Assembly (NCBI GenBank): GCA_024741835.1
Contig: JAENRP010000036.1
Span: forward strand, 62,001 to 126,000
Direction: 5' to 3'
DNA: 64,000 nucleotides
Source: Diplocarpon mali
Taxonomy: Eukaryota > Ascomycota > Leotiomycetes > Helotiales > Drepanopezizaceae
Below, piece after piece: positions 10,069 to 22,747 of this stretch. Below the pieces are notes generated by a model. That model worked only from the letters and a program-made list of their open reading frames with translations. It searched no databases and was not told where the DNA came from. Position 1 is the stretch's first letter. Every line of letters starts with the position of its first letter. Made by a program: the position numbers and the translations under genes.

Positions 10069-10722
10069 GATCCGACTGGAAAATCCAAGGCTTTCTGCTC
10101 CGAGATGTGCAAATTCTCACTCGATGCTGTGAACTCTGAGATCAAGCGGTTCATTAGTATTCAAGTCAGATATAAGCAATATGAAGGCTTAGGCGAGTCG
10201 ATTAAGTATACTCTACCGCATCTCGAGCAGGGTTACTGGAGAGGCTATTCAATCTGGAGTCTGACCAGCCCTAAAATATAGGATTCAGTAGCAGACCCGT
10301 CCGTCTCGTATTTTTAGCTAGAGTTCTCATCGGTATCTTGAATCAAGGGACTGATGAAAAGTCCTGACTTCTGGGGTGAAAAGCGGCGGACGATCAGTTG
10401 TATTATTAGCACCACCCTAGTCCACGCCCCTTTTAATAGCCCCCATGAAACTACGCTTAAAGTACGAATGTTTAACAACTCCCACGAGGTAAATCTTCGC
10501 CTCTCTCTCCGCTCGGGGCGGGGAATCTCGTGTTAATGGCGCCGAGGGTTGGCAGCTGGGCAGCTGGGCAGGCGGGCAGGTGGGCAGAGAGGCAGAGCAG
10601 CAGAGCAGCAGAGCAGCAGGTATATATCTCGACATCTCCAGCCCGCCGGCGGGAGGGAGCAGAAGAGTTCTCCCAGTGACCCTGCTTCGCCCCGGATTCC
10701 TCTCGCCCTCTCGATTATATAT
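10069..10722. other. Upstream region of alpha-galactosidase
   Basis: 10069-10500 is moderately AT-rich with nothing recognised. 10555-10620 is made of short GGGCAGCTGGGCAGGCGGGCAG and AGCAGAGCAGC repeats. TATATATC at about 10621-10628, some 95 bases before the ATG, is the best TATA candidate. Confidence 0.4.
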
Positions 10723-13098
10723 ATGGCTTTCCTGCTGATCTCCCTGCTCGCTGCCGCGGCGGCTGCCAGCCTCGCGCCGCGGCTGGACAATGGGCTTGCG
10801 CTCACGCCGCCGCTCGGGTCTGTCGTCACCTCTTTTACCTTTCCCGCCGCTCCCCTGTCACCTCTCCTCACCCCTTTAAAAGCTTCACCCGTCACCCTTT
10901 ACCATTCACCTTTACCTTCACCCTTCACCTTCACCCTTCACCTTCACCCTTTACCATTCACCATCACCTTTCACCCTTCACCTTCACCCTTCACCATTCA
11001 CCTTCACCCCTCACCCCTCACCCCTCACCCCAGCCATGCTGACTCCCCCAGATGGAACTCGTACAACCACTACTCCTGCGCCCCCAACGAGACCATCGTG
11101 CACTCCAACGCGCAAGCCCTCGTCGACCTCGGCCTCCAAGCGCTGGGCTACCACTTCGTCACCGTCGACTGTGGCTGGACCCTCCCGAACCGCTCGGCGG
11201 ACGGCACCCTGCCGTGGAATCCTGATCGCTTTCCTCAGGGCGGAAAGGCGCTGGGGGACTACATCCACGGGCTGGGCTTGGGCTTCGGCATGTACTCGGA
11301 TGCGGGCATCAAGATGTGTATGACGGGGGAGCCGCAGCAGGCCGGGAGTCTCTGTATGTCGTCGCCCGTCGGCGCGCGCGGCGATGTGCTGACCAGCCAG
11401 TTCACGAGCAGACCGACGCCCATTCGTTTGCGGCCTGGGGAGCGGATCTGCTGAAATGTACGTGTCGCCTGGACTCGCTGGGCCGTCGCGGCAGACTGAC
11501 TCGACAGACGACAACTGCTACTCCGAAGCCTCCTCGGGCTACCCCGTCACCGACTACGCCCCCGTCGTCTCGGCCGCGGGCCGCTACGCCAACATGTCCG
11601 CCGCCCTGGCCTCGACCAACCGCCCGATGCTCTTCCAGATCTGCAACTGGGGCGTCGACTTCCCCTCGGCCTGGGCCCCCGAACTCAGTCACAGCTGGCG
11701 CATCACCAACGACATCATCCCCGCCTACCGCACGATCCCGCGCATCCTGAACCAGGCCGTGCCGCAGACCTCCTTCGCCGGACCCGGACGCTGGCTGGAT
11801 CTGGACATGCTGGAGGTGGGGAATGGCTTCTTCACCATCCCGGAAGAGCAGACGCAGTTCTCGACCTGGGCGATCATCAAGAGCCCGCTGATCATCGGCG
11901 CCGCGCTGAAGGACGCCTACCGGACCATCAGCGCCGACAGCCTGGCCATCCTGATGAATGCGGACGTCATCGGCTACAATCAGGACGCGCTGGGCGTCGC
12001 GGCGAGCTTCAGACGGCGCTGGACCGAGGACGGGTACGAGCTGTGGGCCGGGCCACTGACCGGGGGGCGGACCGTCGTGGCGCTGGTGAATCTGAAGAAC
12101 GAGGCGCGGCGCTTGACCTTCGATCTCGCCGACGCGGGCATGCAGAGCGCGGGCTCGGTGAAGGATATCTGGAACAAGGTGTCGGCGGTCAACGTCCTCA
12201 CGTCCTACACGGCATCTGTCGGGGCCCATGGGACGATCCTGTTGGAACTGGCCTCCACGACGCCGGCCGGCTTCTACTCGGCCCTGGACGCGCTCGTTTC
12301 TGGGTACGCCTCTCCCCCTGCCATCCCCCCCCCCCAAGCCGGAACAAGGAGAGGGCTGGACACCGCTGACCCAAGATCTGCAGCACCTCGACGACATTTC
12401 GAAACATCTACGGGCAGACGACAAGCTCGTCCTACACCGGCACCTTGAGGTTTAACGCTTCCCGGCAAGCCGCCGACATCTCGATCAACGGCGTCTCGCA
12501 CACGCTCCCTGCCGAAGCCACGTCAATCTCCTTCCCGCTCACCCTCGCGGCCTCCAGCAACAACACGCTCTCTCTCGTCTCGCCCTTCCCACCGACGGAC
12601 CTCGTCGTCGGGCTGCCCGAGGCCAACCTCTACCCCGCCACCTCGTTTCAACCCAGCCCTCCAGCGCGCCTGGTCACCTGCAACACCGGGCTCTGCGACC
12701 CCGTCGGCTCGAAGATCTCCTCCCTCTCCCCCACTGGCCTCGCGGACCTGAGCGTCCCGGCGCCGCCGGGGGCCGTCGACGGGAGCAAGTACGTCAGGGT
12801 GCTGTTTGCCAACAACGACATCGCGCTCGCCACGGCCTGGCAGTTCGGCACCAACACCCGCAACCTGACGATCTCGGTCAACACGGTCGTCACGAGGATC
12901 GAGGTGCCGCTCAGCGGGCGGAGCAGCGAGCTGTTCTCTCCGGGGGATGGGTGGGAGGACACGGGGGTCTTTGGAGTGCTCCTCCCGGGGTGGAAGGGCA
13001 GCGGGGCAGAGAATATGGTGGTGGTAGGCAACCAGGGCGGCGAGGGGGGGCTGGTGGAGTGGGCGGCGGATTTCGTGGGGTTGGAGGTTTTGTGGTAG
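10723..13098 (+). CDS. GH27 alpha-galactosidase, AglD-like, secreted
   Basis: Exons 10723-10817, 11052-11353, 11401-11457, 11508-12303, 12384-13098 give 654 aa with a signal peptide (MAFLLISLLAAAAAAS). The enzyme hydrolyses terminal alpha-1,6-galactose from galactomannan, raffinose-type sugars and pectic side chains outside the cell. Family motifs in order: LTPPLG-WNSYNHYSC, DCGW, FGMYSDAG, HEQTDAHSFAAWGADLLK, then YDNC with the nucleophile (Asp153), QICNWG, and RWLDLDMLEVGN with the acid/base (about residue 251). After the catalytic barrel and its beta domain (to about residue 415) comes a further ~240-residue beta-rich C-terminal domain, which places it with the long AglD-type enzymes. Every junction restores phase and family sequence. 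The first donor is the weak GTCTGT, and intron 1 is unusually long (234 nt) and repetitive. Two other pectin-active enzymes lie downstream in the window. Confidence 0.93.
10860..11034 (+). repeat. Simple repeat filling intron 1 of the GH27 gene
   Basis: Pyrimidine-rich variants of CACCCTTCACCTT occupy nearly all of the 234-nt intron; other introns of the gene are 47-80 nt. The array is probably an expanded polypyrimidine tract. Confidence 0.85.
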
Positions 13099-13379
13099 GT
13101 AGGTGGCGGCTGGCTTGATGTCCACCTGCTGTATCTCCAGTATATTCCAAATTCTACTTTTTCATACTCTCGACGGGGGGGGGTTGTCTCTCCCTGCCAA
13201 GCCGACGCGTCTGCCAATACACGGGATCCGCGCTGCAGATGGGAAGCCATGCGGGTGGGTGCGGAGGCAGCGCGCAGCTCATGTCTGCGACGGTGTCGTG
13301 AGTAGCGCTCAGCCCAGCTCGGCTGCCTGGCCGGACGAGGGCGAGGCGGCGTGGGTTGGTTTGTCAGGGAAGAGAGGAG
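13099..13379. other. 3' flank of GH27 gene
   Basis: No gene seen; TTCTACTTTTTCATA near 13150 may belong to the transcript end. Confidence 0.4.
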
Positions 13380-13523
13380 AGAGAGGGGGAGAGAGGGGAG
13401 AGAGGGGAGAGAGAAAGAAAACAAAGGGAAGTTTGTCTTTGATTCAGTTGCTAAGAGGGGAGAGGGGAGAGAGGGGAGAGAGAAAGAAAACAAAGGGAAG
13501 TTTGTCTTTGATTCAGTTGCTAA
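13380..13523. repeat. 65-bp tandem duplication
   Basis: A purine-rich unit (GAGAGGGGAGAGAGAAAG, then AAACAAAGGGAAGTTTGTC, TTTGATTCAGTTGCTAAG) occurs twice, nearly identical, preceded by extra GAGAGGGGA copies. The near identity suggests a recent event. Confidence 0.9.
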
Positions 13524-15610
13524 GTGTCGCTTTCATGTACATTTTGGTGCTTGCTGCAGCGGTATCGTGAGAGCAACCGGGGGTTAGGATGTGTAGCGCG
13601 TGAGAATGGGAATGGGTTGACTTCTTTCCAGGTATGTCACGATATACCGCTGTCTCTTGTGGGTTTCTCTGTACAAGGGATGGCTAGGTCCTTGGTGCAA
13701 GTACTTTGGCTGTACATCCTACCCCATCTACTAGGCGTGTATTGAGTGCGGTCTACGGTTGAGGGATTTTACTTTGTTAGTGTCGGGCGCGTCTTCTTGG
13801 GAGATCCAAAGCCCGAGCTGGTGCAGGGGCGGTAGTCCTGCAGGCCAGACTGCCGCGGCGTCGTAGGGACGAAGAGAGCGAGCTTGCACTAGCCTGGACA
13901 GAAATCAAGGTATATGAGCGCGACTCCTGCTCGGGTCTGGTTGGCGAGGACGAGGTGCTCGCGAGGTCGAGGAATCCTGCCCCCGTCAATCAAAACAACA
14001 CCAGCTCGCTTCGCGGGACAGCCGCCCCGACGACCCCCCTCCGAAGATCAACACTGCCAACATGAAGGTCCCCGTCCCCCTCTCACGCTCTGCGCCGCCG
14101 TCGGTGCTGTCGCCGCCAGCCTTGTCCTGGGTGGTTGCGGTCCTTGTCGCGAAGGCCGGCTAGAATGGCGAGGGGAGCGGAACACGCTCGGGAAAGTCTG
14201 GGGGTTCAAGAGGTAATACTCTCCATGACCTTGTGCGTAAGAGATGAGCTCGAGCTGGCGGCGCACAAGAACGAACTCGTCGAAGCGAGCACGAACGAGA
14301 GAGATGATTTGAGTTGAGTAAGGGATACGCCGCTTAGTACTTGTGCATGCTCGCGTGATCGTCACCTCTGAGCAGCAGCGACGCTGGAATTATACCTCTT
14401 GACGGTTGTGAAAGCAAGCCCCCTTTTTCACATCAGAGAGGTTGGGCGACTATGTTCCCACGTTCAGGTGTAAGCCGGAGCATATCCCTACTCTGCTACA
14501 ACTTGCTTACAGCCTGGTTGGATTTTGCATTTCAGTCGTCGGGCTCAGCCATCCTGACGAACCAGATAGGGAAAAGGTGCGAGCGCAACTGGTCGTTACA
14601 TACGTGAAGCACCTTGGCTTTAATATATCCTCCTACTCTATACGCTGAAGTGGACCGCTAAATATACCTTATTACTACGTCTCAGATGCTTAAGAGCAGC
14701 AGCAGCAGCAGCAGCGTAAGTATGTATACAATACAAGGAAAACAGTAATAGCTGCATGATACAGAGCAGTAATGGTACAAGCCTTCACAAACTGGCCTAG
14801 TCTTGCGGTCCTTGGGCTTAGGAATAGACCTGTTTTACTATAGAAATAAGCTACACATAGCATGCTTGAGAGTCGCTCTGTTAGCTAGAGCTGAGCTAAG
14901 AGCTTATCTATTAATATAGAGTTTGATCGACCCACCCTTCTACTCCCAAGGTCTGTGCTATCTCTCACAACAGTTCAACCGAGCTCGAGAACTGAGTGGC
15001 GAATTCTCCAGACTAGACAAGATCCCATCACGTATACGCGCCAAACGGTATTTCGCCTCTACCCGAGAGTACAGGCTCCTAGCCTACGTTTGGCATGAAA
15101 GTGTTAGATTCGGCTCCGACTCTACGCTCGAGTTACGTGGGTGGACCTCTAAAGACGTGCATGCTTCAGAAGTGGATTCCGGAAGTTCATCTTGCTAGTG
15201 CCAGTGTATACCTCTCATTTTTATTCTCTGTTGCCTACGAACAATTGGTCTAGGCATACTAATCAGCTTCTTCCGTGACATCACGCATCTACACTTTTTG
15301 CAGGGTTGTGCAAGGTTGTTATCTCCTACCCATTGTCAAGAGAGGGGGCCTAGGAGTGAATTTCAACGTTGCATCTCTTGCGCGTGTTGACAATCAAATT
15401 TGAGAGAGAAGTATCAAAATGCCTCTCGAAGCGATCTGAATCTAGCAACCGATAAATTCTCAACACTTTTCGTTCTCAATATAAGGGTCGACCTGAAGGG
15501 AAAAGGGTCAGTGCAGAATAAGCAGTTTGCAACAGAGGTCTAACTGCCATATATCTGTAAAATGGTAAAATGCTACTCGGAGCTATATTGATTAGCACTA
15601 TTGGCTTTGT
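13524..15610. other. Gene-poor stretch
   Basis: No supported gene. Contains a (CAG)6-like run at 14699-14716. A short frame at 14062 starts with a good context (CCAACATGAAG) but stops after about 33 codons. 14640-15500 is AT-rich and stop-dense. Confidence 0.5.
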
Positions 15611-15825
15611 GAAGAAACAAGGGTGAGACAACAAAAGAAGGGCTCTTCCAAAGAACCTTAACAAGAGGAAGCACCATACTTGGGCAAGCCTCGGGGGAGA
15701 GTTGAGAACAAGACCCAAGAATAAGAGGTATAAAGGTTGGTTGTTTGTTGCTTCCGCTCAAAGGTGCTGCAGACTACGTACTTATCCCATAATCGACTCG
15801 TGCCAGTCTTGTGACGTCGCTCACA
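15611..15825 (-). repeat. Dispersed repeat A, copy 2
   Basis: The reverse complement matches copy 3 (50582-50810) along most of its length, including CATGTGA..GACGTCA near the start, the TTGGGTCTTGTTC core, CCCCCGAGGCTTGCCCAA, GAAGAGCCC.TCTTTTG and the CCTTGTTTCTT end. Clearly the same element in the opposite orientation. Confidence 0.75.
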
Positions 15826-16668
15826 TGATTCTGATGCTTTCAGCCCTCTACATGAGTTATTCTGTGAAGCATTTAAGTATATGCGTCAAAAGCACAACGT
15901 CTATTTGCTTACTACTATTATAATATCTCTTGCTATGTGTAGCAGTGATACATTATACCCTATCAATGACAGGTCTTAGGATATCCATACTCTAGCACCA
16001 CGCAGTTGCATATCTGAAAAGTATTACCATCAAGAGAAACTCGAAGTTCAGCAGTGATTTATTATGCTTTGAGATAGGCTAAGCTAGTATGATATGAAAG
16101 TATAACTCACAAACCTACCAAGAATCCCCTCGCATACACGCTAATATGGCGTTTTCTCGGCCTATGACAAAGTACCCTGCTGATGACAGGTCCCTAGATA
16201 TCTATACTTCGAATCCATGCGAACCTTACAGGACCTGGAATAAACAAATATTCAAAAACTAGGATAGATCATGGAGCCCGGCGGTCAATGATTTGTCACC
16301 CCTGTACAGTTGTTAGAGTTGATTTGCACGTAAAAGGTCCAGGTCTCCAAAAATAGGCTGTATTACTTCACGGCTGAAGCTTTGCATAGTCTCATGCAAA
16401 TTTGTTGATTCTATCCAGCCAGACCCGGAGATATACCCGCATTGAGCCTCACCGCAATAACCTCAGCAGCGCGCACCAGAGGTCGTTTATCCATATCGTA
16501 GGTCTGATGTCACGAGCCCCTGTGGACGTACGTAACAGACGTGGAGCTTTGTTTTGCTTAGAGTCCCACGCCCCTGCAGCCGCGGTAACTCCATCGCAAG
16601 GACCTGTTTCTCGGTCTCTCTCAAGAATCGCCACTCACGCCTCCTCGGCTCGTACCCCTGAAATAGTC

Positions 16669-16720
16669 GAGAAGTCAAGGGGAGAAGTCAAGGGGAGAAG
16701 TCAAGGGGAGAAGTTGAAGC
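16669..16720. repeat. 13-bp tandem repeat, 4 copies
   Basis: Four copies of GAGAAGTCAAGGG, the last one diverged. Confidence 0.9.
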
Positions 16721-17059
16721 TTAATTGAATAGCGAGCAGGCCGCATGGTCTGCCAGGAGCAGCGCAGACCGAGCTTATTCCGTCCGAACAGTCGGCTATG
16801 CCACATCAGCTTGATCAGGGATGCTTGTCGACTGTAATCTATGCATATTTCCCGGTGGGCTTGAAAATGACTACCTGGCACCGTCTGCTGAGGTGTTTCA
16901 ACATGGGTTTGCAAGGTCAAATTGTGCCTTTGCACTTCGTCCCAGGCAAAACAAACACCACACTAGCGTCACTTTCAAGGGGGCTCTGGTAGAGGCTCGC
17001 AAGCCAAGTCATGCTCTCATGTGGTTTTCGTTTGGCCTATAACGGAGTGTGGTGCTGGT

Positions 17060-17182
17060 TTGGCCTGCTCCAAAGTGATGGGTGGCCTGTACAAAGTGAT
17101 GGTTAGCCTGCAAAGTGATGGGTGGCCTGTACAAAGTGATGGTTAGCCTGCAAAGTGATGGTTGGCCTGTACAAAGTGATGT
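17060..17182. repeat. ~40-bp higher-order tandem repeat
   Basis: Three copies of a unit made of two related half-units, each with GCCTG(TA)CAAAGTGATGG.T, alternating GGGTG and GGTTA. Confidence 0.9.
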
Positions 17183-18903
17183 AAATCGAGAAATCGCAAT
17201 GCCATTTCCATGACGAAAGATCAGAGTTTCGGATACAATTTCGTCACCTCGGCGAATTTCACTGGCCCAAGCTTTCTTTGCAAGTACTCCACGCTTGGTG
17301 AGAATTGCGTTCGTGCGCATATCTTGTTTCAGATCGGAATCCGGGATCGAACTTCGCGACTTCACGGTTCACCTTGGTTTGCAACGTCCCGACCGCTGTA
17401 GTTTCCGACATGTTGTAAACTTGCATTTCCGAAAGCTGATGGCTCGCAATAAGAAAAGCGGCACAGGAGGTATGCCTATGCTTGATGTGCGTGTTATCTT
17501 GATACTGATAGATAGAATAATATTATCAAGAGTTGTTGGGCCATATGCATTCATTTCAAGTCGGCTATTTGTTTGGCTATTGGTTCGTATGCGTGGAGAT
17601 AAGAAGCAGATGAAAATATATCATCTCCAAACTCCAAGGTCTCGAGGAAATTGCCTCGCTTTTGTAAGGATAAAGCTGAGTCCGATCACGAGCGACTTTT
17701 GAAATCTATACGCTACCTCTCAAACAATCTAAACAAAGCAACAACAGATACAATGTTGACGGCTCTAGCGGATTCTCACACTCCCTCCTTGCGACGGAGT
17801 TTCAATGCCTTATCGAAGTTGATGCAGCCTGGAACTAAACACAAAGTCCAGAGATTTGGAGTTGGACATTCTTTATCCAAGCGACGCAAAGCTTCTACTT
17901 TGTCGCCGGCCGGATGAAATCACATGAGCATTATTTGCAAGGGGGCATTGATGTTACCCTGCACGGTTCAATGCTACCCTCATATGGTGTTTGTTTGGCC
18001 TGCGATCGATTACAATCCCCCGCCCCCCTGCTTCACACGTTGAAACTTCTAGCTTTGGCCAGTGCCCCGAGTTCAGCATTCATCCCGGGTGGAGGGGCTG
18101 TAATGTGTGATTGTAGCAAGGGGTGCAGGTGGGTCAGCGAGGCTACATTTACTCTCACCCCGGCTTCACCTGGCCTGCGACGGCGTCAAGGCTCGCGCTT
18201 GATATTAAGTGACTGTGTGGAGGGGGCTGATGTGGCCATGAGAAGCAGGGACTTTGCATCTACGAAAACTCGCGCAATCCGGATATTCGCGAGAAAAGCG
18301 AGTGATAAGTGGCGAAAGCCACGGCCAGGTACGGTTTCACGGCTTAGCGTCTATAGCCCCAAGAACGTCTGGCAGATGAGGGGGGAAAGGACTGCGAAGT
18401 CCTTGGGGCGAGAGTGCCAGTCTCACCCAGCCTGTTGCGGTGGTCAGAACAAGGGACGAATGTCTGGCGACACCAGCGCTCTTCGAGATCGCTTTGCCGC
18501 ACGGGGCAAACAGAAATGGTCGTGCTGGAAAGCTTGGTTCGCGAGACGGCAGCGTTTGCGGGGTTGCGTCGTTACCAGAGGGCGAATCCGGGTTGTGGGA
18601 AGGGTTCGGAAAGTCAATAAACAAGCCGAGTCAGGGGCCGCGTCGCCAAGACAACGACCCTCGCTAAATAAATCATCCATCTATCCACAACCATATGGCC
18701 AAAACCTCACATGCCGAGGGTGCGAGGCCGGGAGAGGGCTGGGGGGCGAGATTGCTGGTCATCCGTAATCTAGACCGACGCGCGCGATCCAAGAAGTGTT
18801 CTGCAGTGAACAGAGATCTATATCAACACCATGTCGCCGCTGCTCCCTTCGCCAGCTGCTGTATCAACAGACCCGTCACTCGCTTACCCCTTTCCTCGCT
18901 GAT

Positions 18904-20233
18904 ATGCTGTCCAACTGGCTCTTCTTCCTGGCCTCTGCCCACACGGCCTACGGCGCGACGTACTACGTCTCGCCCTCTGGTTCGGACTCTGCCGCCGGCA
19001 CCCTCGCGGCGCCCTACCGAGGCATCCAGATGGCCGTAGACAAGGCCGTGGCTGGCGACACCATCTACCTGCGAGAGGGGACCTACTCGCCCACGACCAA
19101 CATCCAGATCAAGTCCAAGAGCGGGACGGTCTCGGCCCCGATCACGCTGTCGTCGTACAACGGCGAGAAGGTCATCATCGACGGCGAGGGTCTGCCCTAC
19201 ACCCCCGCCGCCCCCGACGCCGCCCTCCCCATGGCCAGCAGAGGCATCCTGCACGTCGAGCAGGCCAACTACTGGAGGATCTACGGCTTGGAGTACGCCG
19301 CGCCCCTCGAGCGAAGGCGCGTGTGCGTGCGGCGCTGACGAGGTGACAGGTTGATCAACGGCCCTTACGGCCTCTACGCGCTGGACAGCAGCAACAACAT
19401 GTACGAGCGCCTCGTCACCCGCGACAACTACGAGACCGGCCTGCAGATCCAAGGCGCCTCGGCCAAGAACGTCGTCCTGTACCTCGACTCGTACGGGAAC
19501 CGGGATCCTCGCAAGAACGGCGAGAGCGCCGACGGCCTCGCCATCAAGGAGGGCACCGGCGCCGGCAACCTCATCAAGGGCGCCCGGCTGTGGAACAACG
19601 TCGACGACGGCCTGGACTTCTGGGAGTTCAAGTCGGGCATCACGATCGAGGATACCATCGCCTGGGGCAACGGGGTCAACCGGTACGAGGCCACCGCTCA
19701 ACCCTCTCCCGTGGCCCCCCCGCGCGCGAGCCGTGAAGGGGGCGTGGGATGTGACCGCGGACTAACAAGAGCGCAGATGGGGCTTCTCCCCCTTCACCGG
19801 CGATGGCAACGGCTTCAAGCTCGGCGGCGGCAACGACGGGGAGATCGGGGCCGCCGACCACGACATCCGCAACTGCATCGCCTTCTCCAACGCCGCCAAG
19901 GGCTTCACCGACAACTCGCAGACCGGCCGCTTCACCTTCTCGCGCAACACGGCCTGGAACAACGGCGACAGCGGCTTCAAGCTCGACACCTCGGTCTCGA
20001 CGCTCCGCGAGAACGTCGCCGCCGCCAACGCCAAGAGCCAAACCAGCTTCACCGGCTCCCAGACCCAGGCCGGCAACAGCTGGAACGTGGGCGGCACCTG
20101 GGACAACGCGGCCTTCCAGAGCGTCAGCTCGAGCGCGGTGACCGGGCCGCGGGCGAGCGACGGGAAGGTTGTGGGGAGCGACTTTCTGCTCCCCAAGACT
20201 GGTAGTCAGATTGGCGCTACCACGTACTGGTAG
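18904..20233 (+). CDS. Secreted polysaccharide lyase family 9-like pectate lyase
   Basis: Exons 18904-19292, 19350-19682, 19777-20233 give 392 aa. A signal peptide (MLSNWLFFLASAHTAYG) leads into ATYYVSPSGSDSAAGTL, the usual N-terminus of right-handed parallel beta-helix lyases, then PYRGIQMAVDKAVAGDTIYL. Helix coils follow with SSNN, GLQI, DGLAIKEGTGAGN, NNVDDGLDFWEF, WGNGVNR-WGF, GDGNGFKLGGG, KGFTDN and DSGFKL, the Asp/Asn-rich Ca2+-site pattern of PL9 enzymes. PL9 lyases cleave homogalacturonan by beta-elimination, generally needing Ca2+ and a catalytic Lys; GFKLGGG is a candidate for it (inference). Both splices restore conserved sequence (IYGLEL-INGPYG; GVNR-WGFSPF). The start was chosen for the signal peptide; an earlier in-frame ATG at 18796 adds an implausible leader. 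The gene lies between the alpha-galactosidase and the FHS permease genes. Confidence 0.88.
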
Positions 20234-22747
20234 ATGTCCCCCGTGCACGAGACGCGACTATCGCGCAGGTGCTGGTGTATATAGAGTCGTGACTTGTATA
20301 TATTCTCTATTCTTGGGTCTGGGTTATGGGTGGGGGGCGTTGGTCATTTTGTTCCCCTTGTAGCTTCGATATCGCCGGCCAATGTCAATATAAGCTTAAA
20401 CACGCAAGATCCGAGTCCCGACCTGTGTCAATACCTGACGGAGGTGTCTTTGCACATCTGAGCTCAGACGTGGCTGGACTTCACTGGATTTGCCACATCT
20501 CACGGAACGCATCTAATTCCAGACAAGTCATCCTACCCTCTGATCTCTCCTGAATCACAGTAGCCTAGTAGCAAAGCTGCTGATTAGATCTGAATAACGC
20601 TTAAGAGAGCACCATCTCAATCACAGGCGCGATCACGGAACGAACATCCAAACGACTCGGGATCGGCTCAGCTGGACAAGTCAACAAGGTAAGCGAGCCG
20701 CGTGCTCTCGGCTCCCCCTCGAGTCGCTCGACCCAAGGAAATCTACGGCTAGGAGAGCCGAGAGCGTCACCACGTCACCTCACAGCTTCTGCCTCGAATG
20801 CTCGCTGATTCTGGTCTGCGGTCCACGAAGAAGATGGCTTTGCGTTGCGTCTGACGCGCCCCTTCGTCCCACTTGCTGCCGACTGGAAAATTCCGGCTCT
20901 TGTTTCGAAGTACAGCTGCGCTGTGAGCCAGTTGTCTGTTTGCTAGATAGTTGACGCGTGGGGGTTGGCAGTGGTGGTGTATCACGAGAGATCTTTTACC
21001 GGCGGGGGTGAGCGCGAGGGGACGTCACAAGAGAGCACAGGATTCTGCTTATTTGATAATCTGAAAATACCTACTCATAGGCTACTCGGTGGTTGGATTG
21101 AGTTGTTGAAAAATCAAGAGCTTGTCCTGAGCGATGTTACTTCCAACTCCGACAAATTGGTGACTGTAACACCGACTATCAAACGAGTATTCGAGTAATG
21201 AGTGATAAGTGGTGCAAGACGAGTGGATGATTATGCTAATTGGTTGTATTAGCTTTATCAGATCTACGACCTTATCGTTCTTAGTATCATACAAATTTAT
21301 CAATCAAACTTTATACACAGACAACTTTCGGAATAGGTGATTTTGATGATGCTTATCATAACAATGCTACCTCTTGTCTGACAACGAGAAAGATCGATAT
21401 GTGGCGTTTCGTTCATTGACTATAATAATAATAACTCCTCTAACAATAAAACAGCATTCAACAAAGTAGATGTATGTGTCCTCGATTCTGTAATTTTACG
21501 TTTTCATGTTATGAGCGTTCTAAGATATGTATGCTACATCTTGGGCTATATAGCAAACTAATACTAATAGAATCCTCATACTCATGTCTTTAGAATCTTT
21601 GAATTATAACAAAACGAAGCCACATCTATGGATGTGTCAGTAAGATATATCACTAGGCATCTTTGGTATAGAAATCAAGGGTCTCGTGTGTCAATTTTAC
21701 TATTGATTTTAGGATTGAACTCTCGATTTACCAGCTTTGCTAGCATGTCAGAGTTGGTAGTAACAGACTATTGGGATGAGTGTAGAAGCAAGGGAGAAAT
21801 CTGCAACCACCCATTACAGCTTGACGGTCGAACGCGCATAAGCTGCTTGTCACTTGCAAGGTTGTTGATGCGAGGGACTGACCAGACTATGCATAAGCAT
21901 GCTCACCTCGCAAGATAATGAGCAAATGATGCACTGGGTTATGCCAGCTACTGGATATATCTACAACCGGTACTCATTTCTTACACGAATTTGGTTTCAC
22001 TATTTGAAACGTGTCAGACCTAAATCTCATAAAAGCCAACACCGCTCTTTTTGACTTAGTACTATGCTCTCACTCGAGGAGAAAGCGTGATTGACGATTA
22101 TGATAATTTTTGTAGAATCTCACTAAACGTCACTAGCCAGGAGGGATATTGTTATCTGGAGAGTGCCGAGATATATATAGCTATATATAGTGATATATAG
22201 TGTTGTGAAATACCCAAGTGAGGGTACAATATCAGCAAAGCACCATCGAAACTCCCAGGACGGCATTGCTTCGATGCCAATCAAACACAGATAATCCCCG
22301 CAGGATTCGAGAGCCCTACAGCTGGACCGAGCTCATAGCTGTCGGTGATGGTTCGACCAACTCGACCCAACGCCGGCTTGGAAGAATCGAAGTCCTCGCA
22401 CTGACTGCCCTTCTAGCTACGCCCTGCCTCTTGCTGCAATCCTCGATGCGATCGCATCTGCATCGTGCATCTCGACATACATGCATACATGTTATAAACA
22501 TATACCCGAGTATATCCTCGCTAAGCTGCAGTTGCTAGTGCTACAGTTTCAGAGCGAGACTGATTTCTTATGGAATACGTCGTCTCGAGCGCTACTACTA
22601 CACGTATGTCGAATTCTAATAAAAGGTGGCTACTCGGTCTTTTGCCTTTGAATTCGTCTTTTTTTTTTACTTTTTATCTATGCCCACTCAGGCCCCGTCG
22701 TCTCCTCTCTCTCGAGCCCCCATTCCCCGCGCGCCTCGCTCGCACAA
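20234..22747. other. Intergenic between PL9 and FHS genes
   Basis: 20234-20360 is the likely 3' end of the lyase. 21050-22210 is AT-rich and stop-dense without repeat motifs that I recognise. A (TATATAG)n-like run lies at 22170-22205. No gene recognised. Confidence 0.5.

Larger units (their letters stand above)
15826..18903. other. Gene-poor stretch upstream of PL9 gene
   Basis: AT-rich to about 16400, mixed afterwards. A 284-codon open frame at 17914-18768 has no recognisable domain and is judged spurious. Two small arrays are listed separately. The last ~150 bases are the likely promoter of the pectate lyase gene. Confidence 0.5.

Noticed and set aside
10714..10724. TATATATATGG at the alpha-galactosidase start as a TATA box
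   Set aside because: It overlaps the ATG itself; the candidate about 95 bases upstream is better placed.
14062..14163. Short frame starting MKVPVPLS in good start context
   Set aside because: Stops after about 33 codons and gives no clear signal peptide in one frame; possibly a remnant, but not supportable.
17914..18768. 284-codon open frame on the plus strand
   Set aside because: No recognisable domain, atypical amino-acid mix, no introns or leader, and other frames are equally open in this GC-rich stretch.
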